DNA from: Deltaproteobacteria bacterium
Lineage (GTDB): Bacteria > Desulfobacterota > SM23-61
DNA length: 7,515 nt
Reading direction: 5' to 3'
Assembly (NCBI GenBank): GCA_016234425.1
Contig: JACRCA010000204.1
Location: 1 to 7,515, forward strand
This document shows positions 1 to 5,713 of the stretch, one piece after another. Within the stretch, counting starts at the first letter, position 1, and every line of letters begins with the position of its first letter. Position numbers and translations under genes: made by a program. The notes beneath the pieces are model-generated. The model had not been told where the DNA came from. It saw nothing but the letters and a program-made list of their open reading frames with translations, and searched no databases.

Positions 1-75
1 AATGTCTGGAACAAAATAGAGCGGGTGGCCTCCATGTGCGGGCGGTGCATGGTTACCTGCAAAGCAGGAGGGTGA
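1..75 (+). CDS. C-terminal end of an unidentified cysteine-rich protein (partial)
   Basis: Frame 1 is open from the window edge to a TGA at 73-75 and encodes 24 residues ending in MCGRCMVTCKAGG. The C-x2-C-x3-C spacing resembles the tail of a metal- or Fe-S-binding protein, and most codons end in G or C as in the other genes here. It would converge on the radical SAM gene, with only 18 bp between the two stop codons. So short an open frame can occur by chance (frame 3 is also open across the edge), and I do not recognise the family. Only the sequence to the left of the window can settle it. Confidence 0.4.
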   Translation, partial: NVWNKIERVASMCGRCMVTCKAGG

Positions 76-93
76 AGCCTTTTCTATGGCTGA

Positions 94-1800
94 TCAGCGA
101 GGGAAAAGCGTTCTGACAATATTCGGAAAATTCAGTCGCCAGCGGAAAACCGGCCACTTGATCTCTTCTTTGTCGCAAACCGTGGACATGTTTGCCCGAT
201 CAAAAGTTTTCTTCAGGGCCATGAGCTTCTGGCTGCGTTCCGGTTCGCTGAGAACATTGATTTCATCGATCTGGCGAATCATATCCATGGCCAGGAGGAT
301 CCGCTCCTCCGTTCTTTGGGCGGTCTCTTCGCCAAGCAAGCCATATCTCTTTTTCAAGCGGTTGAGCCGTAGCCCCGCCTGGTAGGAACTCGCGACAATC
401 TCATCCCGGGTCATCCATTTCGTCTCGTAGCTTAAGGTATATTTCCAGCTCGGGGCCAAAAGGGCTTGCCGATAATCTTCCAAGGTTTTATAGAATATCT
501 TGTAACCCACCTCCTCCGCCTTTTCAAAGGCGATGGAGCCAGGGTCGAGGAAAGGAGCGAGGGGGGAGATGAAAGGGTTGAGGCGTCGATCGAAGGTTCT
601 CATCAGGTATTCGCAGTAATCGATAGTCTCCATTACCGAAGCCGGAGTTTGCTGCGGAAGTCCGATCATGAAGAAGACGTCGAACTTGGAACAGCCATTG
701 TCCAGGGCGAAACGGATGGCTTTCTCCATCCCTTCGTTAGGATAGAATTTGCCCGAGGCCCGGCGTATTTTCTCGTCATGGGATTCTGGAGAGATCTGGA
801 AATTGAAGTGCGGAAGAGCTTCCGCTATCTCCTGGAAATAAGACTCTGGAGCTGGCGTGAAAAGTTCCAGGACGACCTGATTCTTCGGTCTGAACGGGCG
901 GATCCTGGATAAAACGATCCGGGCGTAATCCTCTCCGGCCTGCCTCAGGTCTCCAACAACAAAGATGGGCGCGCGGGTATAACTCGAGAGGGAAATGATG
1001 TCCTGGGCGACCTTCTCGGGCCTGCGGTAGGCGCAAATTTCCCGGGAACAATATTGGCTCAGGCCGTAGTGCGATCCTCCGCAGATCACGCAGTTATGGG
1101 TACATCCCCGGCAAGTCATCACCGCAGTAATGGGGTATTCCCACCAATCGTGGATGGGGATCAGGGATTTCAGGTCGAGATATTTCATCGCCGAGCGGAA
1201 GAGGTTAGGGTAATTATTGGAATATTCGTCGAGATCCGGAACCACGTGGATTAGAGGGTTGATGTGAACTTCTTTCTTTTCGTCCTTCCAGGTCAGATTG
1301 GGGATAGCTTCCCAAGAAGATCTTCCCATAAGAGCGAGGAGAAGCTGCCGCAGGGGCTCCTCCGCGGAATCCCCCCGAACCACGAAATCGACCTGAGGGT
1401 ACCGAATCAGCTGCTCATGAAAATAGGTGGCTGAATAGCCGCCGAAGATGACGGGAATGTCGGGATGGAATTTTTTGCAGAGGGTGGCAACCTCCAGGGA
1501 ACCGTGGGCATGGGGAAGCCAGTGAAGGTCTATGCCGAAGGCTTTCGGATGGAGCTGGGTGATGAGCTTCTCCGCATCGAAATTTTTATCCTTGATCATC
1601 CGCAGGGCCAGATTGATGATGCGTACATGGACTCCATTCTTCTCCAGGTGCTCGGCGATGGAAGAGAAACCCACCGGGTACATCTCGAAAATGGGTGTGG
1701 AGGGAACCAGGTCGCTGATCGGCCCGAACAAGATGGGAAGTTTGCGGAAGTCATAGACTGAGGGGGCGTGAAGAAGAACCAAATCAGGTTTGGCGAGCAT
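94..1800 (-). CDS. B12-binding-domain radical SAM protein, Ta0216-like family
   Basis: A 568-residue protein with the architecture of B12-dependent radical SAM enzymes. Residues about 1-160 form a cobalamin-binding-like Rossmann domain (VIFGGYSATYFHE at 118-130, DFVVRGDSAEEPL at 138-150). A radical SAM domain follows, with C230-R-G-C233-T-H-N-C237-V-I-C240; C233, C237 and C240 give the CxxxCxxC motif for the 4Fe-4S cluster that cleaves S-adenosylmethionine. QISPESHDEKIRRASGK (335-351) and the CxxC-GGS context are, from memory, typical of the B12/radical SAM Ta0216 group, whose substrate is unknown. The Rossmann domain has DLHWLPHAHG at 91-100 but not a clean DxHxxG, so base-off cobalamin ligation is not assured. 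The start is the ATG at 1800: an in-frame stop lies three codons upstream (1807-1809), and the ribosome-binding site is weak (GGGGAAAGG about 14 nt away). It lies 151 bp downstream of the DUF488 gene and may be co-transcribed. Enzyme class is confident; reaction unknown. Confidence 0.9.
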   Translation of the reverse strand: MLAKPDLVLLHAPSVYDFRKLPILFGPISDLVPSTPIFEMYPVGFSSIAEHLEKNGVHVRIINLALRMIKDKNFDAEKLITQLHPKAFGIDLHWLPHAHGSLEVATLCKKFHPDIPVIFGGYSATYFHEQLIRYPQVDFVVRGDSAEEPLRQLLLALMGRSSWEAIPNLTWKDEKKEVHINPLIHVVPDLDEYSNNYPNLFRSAMKYLDLKSLIPIHDWWEYPITAVMTCRGCTHNCVICGGSHYGLSQYCSREICAYRRPEKVAQDIISLSSYTRAPIFVVGDLRQAGEDYARIVLSRIRPFRPKNQVVLELFTPAPESYFQEIAEALPHFNFQISPESHDEKIRRASGKFYPNEGMEKAIRFALDNGCSKFDVFFMIGLPQQTPASVMETIDYCEYLMRTFDRRLNPFISPLAPFLDPGSIAFEKAEEVGYKIFYKTLEDYRQALLAPSWKYTLSYETKWMTRDEIVASSYQAGLRLNRLKKRYGLLGEETAQRTEERILLAMDMIRQIDEINVLSEPERSQKLMALKKTFDRANMSTVCDKEEIKWPVFRWRLNFPNIVRTLFPR

Positions 1801-1805
1801 TACAG

Positions 1806-1919
1806 ATCAAACGAACCTTTCCCCAAAAAGCAGTCAGGATTCAGCTTTCAGGAAACCAGGCAAAAATGGCAGATTACCAATCGTGGAAACCTGAACAATT
1901 AAAAAATATCAAACGACCC
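1806..1919. repeat. Pair of 12-bp direct repeats upstream of the radical SAM gene
   Basis: ATCAAACGAACC at 1806-1817 and ATCAAACGACCC at 1908-1919 match at 11 of 12 positions and lie 102 bp apart in the spacer between the two leftward genes. One copy is directly in front of the radical SAM start. They could be paired regulator sites or chance. No convincing terminator was seen in this spacer. Confidence 0.3.
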
Positions 1920-1951
1920 TTATAAATGCAAGAAGATGTTTCGATATTCTA

Positions 1952-2395
1952 TCAGTCAGGCGGCCTCTTATCTTCCCATACCCGCTTCTCATCGATGATA
2001 TGCACCACCTGCCAGCCTCTCTCTTGCAGGCTGCGGCCGATGAACCGGCGGTGGCAACGCCAGGGGAGACGCTCGGCGCAGAGGATGGCGCAGCGGCACC
2101 TGGAGGCCATTCGCTCCAAGAGCTCCAAGCCCCGCAGATAAGCGTAAGTTTGGGTATAAGCTTCATAGCCTCCTTTCCGGTATCCTCCCAGTTCCTTCCC
2201 TAGATAATAATATCCCACCCCCGCTTTGCCCAGAGTTTGAGATAGAGTCTCTTGCTTGAAATGGGGGAATTTGCTGGTGGGGAAGCTGCGCACATCGGTG
2301 ACCATTTCGACGTCGTAAGACCGAAGGAGTTCTACAAACTCTGCGAAAGTGCGGTTACTGGTTCCCAGAGTAAAGATAATTTTTTCCGCAGCCAT
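1952..2395 (-). CDS. DUF488 family protein
   Basis: A 147-residue protein with the recognisable DUF488 landmarks: an N-terminal FTLGTSNRT (8-16), DVRSFPTSKFPHF (34-46), YLGKELGGYRKGGY (64-77) and the cysteine motif LCAERLPWRCHRRF (105-118), where C106, E108, C114 and H115 are the likely conserved polar residues. The length is normal for the family. Members are small soluble cytosolic proteins; their function is not established, and the conserved CAE...CHR cluster suggests an active site or metal site. The ATG at 2393-2395 is preceded by a good Shine-Dalgarno AAGGAG (complement of 2403-2408) with 7-nt spacing. The inverted-repeat element begins only a few bases upstream of that site, so any promoter must lie in or beyond the element. 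Family assignment is secure. Confidence 0.9.
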   Translation of the reverse strand: MAAEKIIFTLGTSNRTFAEFVELLRSYDVEMVTDVRSFPTSKFPHFKQETLSQTLGKAGVGYYYLGKELGGYRKGGYEAYTQTYAYLRGLELLERMASRCRCAILCAERLPWRCHRRFIGRSLQERGWQVVHIIDEKRVWEDKRPPD

Positions 2396-2410
2396 GGGAG
2401 TTCTCCTTGG

Positions 2411-2640
2411 TTTTCACCGCAGAGAACGCGGAGAAAACCTATAAAGTTTCAGCCATCAGGCGCCAGCCATAAATAAGTCCGCAACGAGGATGTCAAAATC
2501 AGCTAACAGGAAGGAGATCAATTGCCATCCCTTGAAATGAATAAGACTATTTCTAGTCTTAGCTGATAGCTGAAAATAAAATACAAAGAATATTATGATG
2601 ATTTGCATCTCGGCGGTCTTGGCGGTCTCAGCGGTGAATA
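2411..2640. repeat. Nested inverted-repeat element, about 230 bp, with 9-bp-periodic ends
   Basis: The outer ends are inverted copies: 2411-2434 (TTCACCGCAGAGAACGCGG inside it) against the reverse complement of 2617-2640, matching at 19 of 24 positions. The right end is a three-fold tandem 9-mer at 2609-2635 (CTCGGCGGT, CTTGGCGGT, CTCAGCGGT). Inside lies a second inverted pair, TTTCAGCCATCAG (2447-2459) against the complement of 2563-2575 (12 of 13), and a perfect 7-bp hairpin AAGACTA-TTTC-TAGTCTT (2543-2560). No transposase is encoded. It resembles the dispersed non-autonomous intergenic repeats found in many environmental bacterial genomes; whether it moves or is processed is unknown. Confidence 0.65.
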
Positions 2641-2642
2641 AA

Positions 2643-3121
2643 TCAGTTTTTTGATAGCACGTTTTTCGTTGCTGGGCAAGATTGTAGTAGAAAGTTCTCT
2701 GGGTTGATGGTATATTTTTTAAAAAATGGATCACCTTCAAATTAGTTGAAGGCCAGAGAGCTGGTATATTTAAAATGTCCTTTGATTTCATGGTCCCGGA
2801 AGAAAAGTCATCTTGCTTGCAATCATGAGGCACATATCTCTCCGTAACTGTGGCGGGGGGTTCTGCTATTTCTCCGAAGCTTTCTTATCACGCCCCCGCT
2901 GCCCTTTGCGGATGGCAAGCAGGGAGTTTATGGAGAGGGGATATCCCGCCGATGCTTGCGGCGCAATCTGCCTTTCCTTCCGGGCCCTTGGCAAGCTTTC
3001 ATTAAAAATTTGATCAACTAATTTGGAGATGATCCTAAAAAATAATAACCGGGAGTTTGAATTTTCTGTCGGAAAGGCTAAAACTTCAGATCCACTGGGA
3101 TCATGAAGGTTTTCGGGAATA
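2643..3121. other. Non-coding spacer upstream of the MlaE gene
   Basis: I see no convincing gene here. The left half is AT-rich. A GC-rich patch from about 2851 to 3000 can pair GCGGGGG (2853-2859) with CCCCCGC (2893-2899), and contains a perfect 10-bp palindrome GGGATATCCC (2938-2947) and a GCCG/CGGC hairpin (2948-2962). A small hairpin GATCC-ACTG-GGATC lies just before the mlaE start, near 3090-3103. The promoter of the rightward genes should be in this stretch, but no -35/-10 pair is good enough to name. Confidence 0.5.
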
Positions 3122-3940
3122 ATGGATTCGGAAGGAATCTTGATTCAAGAACCCTCGGGCCCTGTTGCATCCGTGGGTAGATGGGTAAGAGGAAGGTTGG
3201 GCGTTTTCCTCGACCTCTCCACCCTCCTTTACCTTACCTTCAAGGAGCTAGTGGCTGAGCGAAGGCGCGGTTTTTCCTTGATCTTTGAAATCATCCTTCG
3301 CCAGATCTATTTCACCGGGGTGGAGGCTTTAAAGGTTGTTACCCTGGTTTCGCTGGCCTTGGGTACGATCGTCATCGTGGAATCGGGAAGCCAGATGGAA
3401 CTCCATGGAGGCCTGCACTTCATCATTACCATCCTGGTGGTGGTGATCATCAGGGAGCTGGGTCCTTTACTTACAGCTTTTATCGTGATCGCCCGCTCGG
3501 GGACAGCTATTGCCACTGAATTGGGGAACATGATCATAGCCCATGAACTGGAGGCCATCCAGGCTATGGGTATCAACTGGGTTTACTTCATTGTGGCGCC
3601 CCGGATCATCGGCGTATGCGTGGCGGTCATCTGTCTGACGATTTACTTCGATGTGGTGGCTCTGCTCGGGGGTTTTCTTGTCTCCCAGTGGATCCTGACC
3701 ATCACCTTTGACGTTTTCCTGAAGGAATTGATGGCCTCGCTTAGAGGAATGGACCTGATCTTCGGAATATTGAAAGGCGCCATCTTTGGCCTTTTAATCG
3801 CTTTAACCTGCACCTATCATGGGCTGACCGTACGCTACTCGAGTATTGAAGTGCCGCAGGTGGCCACCCGGGGAGTGGTGAGTGCCATTTTATTTTGCGT
3901 CATATCCAACGCCTTGCTGACGCTTTTGTTTTACCTGTAA
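3122..3940 (+). CDS. mlaE: MlaE-family ABC transporter permease (lipid transport)
   Basis: A 272-residue integral inner-membrane protein of the MlaE/TGD1 permease family, normal in length. A family-typical N-terminal amphipathic region (RRRGFSLIFEIILRQIYFTGVEAL, split here as residues 47-60 and 61-70) precedes about five hydrophobic segments. Diagnostic family sequence is RELGPLLTAFIVIARSG (111-127), ATELGNM (131-137) and HELEAIQAMGI (141-151), the latter corresponding to the E-Q-I-D-A-L region that couples permease to ATPase. It should dimerise and bind the MCE protein and ATPase encoded downstream. No STAS (MlaB-like) domain is fused. The ATG at 3122 is the first start after an in-frame TGA at 3104; AAGG at 3106-3109 is a weak, distant ribosome-binding site. 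The next gene follows after 31 bp. The direction of lipid movement cannot be read from sequence. Confidence 0.92.
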   Translation: MDSEGILIQEPSGPVASVGRWVRGRLGVFLDLSTLLYLTFKELVAERRRGFSLIFEIILRQIYFTGVEALKVVTLVSLALGTIVIVESGSQMELHGGLHFIITILVVVIIRELGPLLTAFIVIARSGTAIATELGNMIIAHELEAIQAMGINWVYFIVAPRIIGVCVAVICLTIYFDVVALLGGFLVSQWILTITFDVFLKELMASLRGMDLIFGILKGAIFGLLIALTCTYHGLTVRYSSIEVPQVATRGVVSAILFCVISNALLTLLFYL

Positions 3941-3971
3941 CGTTGGTGGCTCTGGAGAAGCTTCGTAACCA

Positions 3972-4811
3972 ATGATCATTCGCTGCTGGGGAGCAAGGGG
4001 TTCCATCCCGGTTTCCGGACCCGAATATGTAAAGTACGGGGGAGATACGACCTGCGTAGAGATAAGAACCCGTGAGGATGAGATCATCATCATTGACGCT
4101 GGTTCGGGCATCCGCAAATTGGGGAATAAACTGCTCGCTGAGGGACGAATTCAATACCATATGATCTTTACTCATTCTCATTGGGACCATATTTTAGGAT
4201 TTCCCTTTTTTAAGCCTATCTACCGGAAGGAAACATCCATCCGGATGTTTGGCTGTCCGTTTACCCAGGAATCTATAAAAAAGATGATCTCCAAAGTCAT
4301 GGCCCCCCCAAACTTTCCGGTTGATTTTGAAAACGTTCAGGCGGACATCTCCTACCATGAGGCCTGCGCAGATAGTTTTTCGATCAAATCCATGAAAGTG
4401 ATGCCCATCTTAACCAGCCATCCCAATCCGGGGATCGGATATAAATTCATCGAGGACGGCAAGAGTTTTGTTTTCCTCACAGATAACGAGCTGACCTTTC
4501 AGCACCCCGGCGGACTATCTTATCAGGATTACATGAAATTTTCTTCCCAGGCAGACCTGCTCATTCACGATTCGGAGTACACCGAAGAGGAATATAAAAC
4601 CAAAAAAACGTGGGGGCATTCGACCTATAAAGACGCTCTAAAGTTAGCCCTGGATGCCGGGGTGAAAAAATTCGGGTTGTTTCATCATAATCAAGAGAGG
4701 ACCGATGCAGGCGTGGATGAAATTGTGCAGGAATGCCGCCAGATCATCAGAAACCATAAGGTCAGTTTAGAATGCTTTGCGGTCTATGAGGGAATGGAGA
4801 TTTCTTTGTGA
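3972..4811 (+). CDS. MBL-fold metallo-hydrolase (Lactamase_B_2 / phosphodiesterase-like)
   Basis: A 279-residue soluble metallo-beta-lactamase-fold protein with no signal peptide. The metal-binding set is complete: H68-S-H70-W-D72-H73, then H150 in TSHPNPGIGY, D171 in FLTDNE, and H216/H238-H239 in WGHST and LFHHNQERTD. The N-terminal WGARGSIPVSG...YGGDTTC (6-28) and IHDSEYTEEEY (198-208) place it near the RNase Z/PhnP/cyclic-nucleotide phosphodiesterase branch rather than beta-lactamases or glyoxalase II, so a phosphodiester substrate is likely but unproven. It lies 31 bp after mlaE in the same direction, with a modest GGAG (3954-3957) 14 nt before the ATG, and interrupts what is usually a contiguous permease-ATPase-MCE block. 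A role on phospholipid head groups or a signalling nucleotide would be speculation. Confidence 0.9.
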   Translation: MIIRCWGARGSIPVSGPEYVKYGGDTTCVEIRTREDEIIIIDAGSGIRKLGNKLLAEGRIQYHMIFTHSHWDHILGFPFFKPIYRKETSIRMFGCPFTQESIKKMISKVMAPPNFPVDFENVQADISYHEACADSFSIKSMKVMPILTSHPNPGIGYKFIEDGKSFVFLTDNELTFQHPGGLSYQDYMKFSSQADLLIHDSEYTEEEYKTKKTWGHSTYKDALKLALDAGVKKFGLFHHNQERTDAGVDEIVQECRQIIRNHKVSLECFAVYEGMEISL

Positions 4812-4813
4812 AT

Positions 4814-4945
4814 TTCTTAGCCACAGAGGTCACAGAGAAATAAAAAAATAAAAGATAAAGAACAAAATGATTTCCTTGAACGCCTATTTTCTCATATTGA
4901 TTTTTAATTTATCTCTGGGCTCTCTGTGCGCTCTGTGGCAAAGAA
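4814..4945. repeat. 132-bp inverted-repeat (MITE-like) element between the hydrolase and mlaF genes
   Basis: The ends 4814-4838 and 4921-4945 are inverted copies matching at 22 of 25 positions, built on GCCACAGAG..CACAGAGA. Each end shows a 9-nt beat of CACAGAG plus two bases; the right end has three units, the last degenerate. The interior is AT-rich and has no gene. The element starts 2 bp after the hydrolase stop and ends 7 bp before the mlaF ATG. In mRNA it would form a long stem-loop inside the operon. No clear target-site duplication is visible. The ends belong to the same 9-bp repeat style as the element at 2411-2640. Confidence 0.75.
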
Positions 4946-4952
4946 TCCCTTG

Positions 4953-5681
4953 ATGAGTTTTATGGATATAATTCTGGAAGCGCGTGATATTTCTTTTCGC
5001 TTTGACCGGAGGGAGATTTTCCAGGGCCTAAACTTCCGGCTGCGGCGGGGGGAAATTTACGTCGTCTTGGGAGCGAGCGGCAGCGGAAAATCTGTTCTTC
5101 TCAAAATCTTAAGCGGCCTGCGCGCCCCGGAAAAGGGAAGTGTGGAGATCGAAGGGATCGACCTGTCTACCGGTTCCAGGGAGACTATACATGCCCTGCG
5201 AGCCGAGATGGGGTTTGTTTTCCAAGACGCTGCGTTGATCAGCAATATGTCGATTTACGATAACGTGGCCCTTCCCTTAAGGTATCACACCAGGCTGGGG
5301 GAGGCGGAAGTGCAGGCCCGGGTCTCGGAGAAGATGACGCTTTTCGAAGTGGATCGAAAATTCGACCGCTCCATTCCTGCGCTGCTGAGCCTGGAGATGC
5401 GCAAGAGGGCTGCCTTGGCCAGGGCCCTGGTCTTAGATCCCGCCCTTCTTTTCCTGGATGAACCAGCCACAGGTCTGAGTACGGAAGCTGATCGCCTGAT
5501 CACCCGAGTCCTGAAGGATTATCAGCAGAAAGGCGGAGCAACCATTCTCGTGGTGACCAGCGAATGGCCCTCCGCTTTCGCCATCGCCCAGCGCATTGGT
5601 TTCTTGGAAAACGGTAGAATTGTTGCCGAGGGCCCGGCGCGGGAAATGGAAGCCGAATTTAACAAAAGGATACAATCGTGA
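4953..5681 (+). CDS. mlaF: MlaF-like ABC transporter ATP-binding protein with degenerate catalytic motifs
   Basis: A cytosolic nucleotide-binding subunit of 242 residues that should pair with the MlaE-like permease. Walker A is intact (GASGSGKS, 40-47), as are the Q-loop (VFQDAALI, Q91) and Walker B with its catalytic glutamate (ALLFLDEP, E170). Three other motifs are off consensus: the signature reads LSLEM (145-149) instead of LSGGx, the D-loop has S176 where Asp is usual (ATGLS), and the H-loop His is replaced by S203 (VVTSEW). I chose the ATG at 4953; an ATG at 4962 is equally plausible (MDIILEARDISF starts the first beta strand). An in-frame GTG at 4926 lies inside the repeat element and is unlikely. 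None of these starts has a recognisable Shine-Dalgarno, perhaps because the element replaced the native leader. mlaD follows after 32 bp. Family secure; whether it is an efficient ATPase is open. Confidence 0.9.
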   Translation: MSFMDIILEARDISFRFDRREIFQGLNFRLRRGEIYVVLGASGSGKSVLLKILSGLRAPEKGSVEIEGIDLSTGSRETIHALRAEMGFVFQDAALISNMSIYDNVALPLRYHTRLGEAEVQARVSEKMTLFEVDRKFDRSIPALLSLEMRKRAALARALVLDPALLFLDEPATGLSTEADRLITRVLKDYQQKGGATILVVTSEWPSAFAIAQRIGFLENGRIVAEGPAREMEAEFNKRIQS

Positions 5682-5700
5682 TCCTTTCCAGAGTAAAATG

Positions 5701-5705
5701 AGGAG
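5701..5705 (+). promoter_or_regulatory. Ribosome-binding site of mlaD
   Basis: AGGAG lies 8 nt before the ATG at 5714 and fixes that start in preference to the ATG at 5720. It is a much better site than anything in front of mlaF. Confidence 0.6.
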
Positions 5706-5713
5706 AAAGCGCC

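Noticed and set aside
56..68. Short hairpin CCTGC-AAA-GCAGG as a terminator
   Set aside because: The stem is only 5 bp, lies within the presumed coding tail and is not followed by a clear T-tract on either strand.
2456..2833. Leftward 125-codon open frame
   Set aside because: Its middle translates the inverted-repeat element (the run TAETAKTAE comes from the 9-bp repeat units). It shows no recognisable domain and no coherent codon bias.
2813..3013. Rightward 66-codon open frame in the GC-rich patch
   Set aside because: It has low-complexity, arginine/cysteine-scattered composition, no Shine-Dalgarno and no family resemblance; better explained as chance in GC-rich spacer DNA.
2866..3143. Leftward open frame of about 90 codons ending LLAIRKGQRGRDKKASEK
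   Set aside because: It has no ATG or GTG start and overlaps the mlaE start. I could not place it in any family, so a pseudogene remnant is possible but unsupported.
4926..4952. GTG start giving mlaF nine extra residues
   Set aside because: The GTG and following codons fall inside the inverted terminal repeat, and ABC ATPases of this family usually begin near the first beta strand, matching the ATG at 4953 or 4962.
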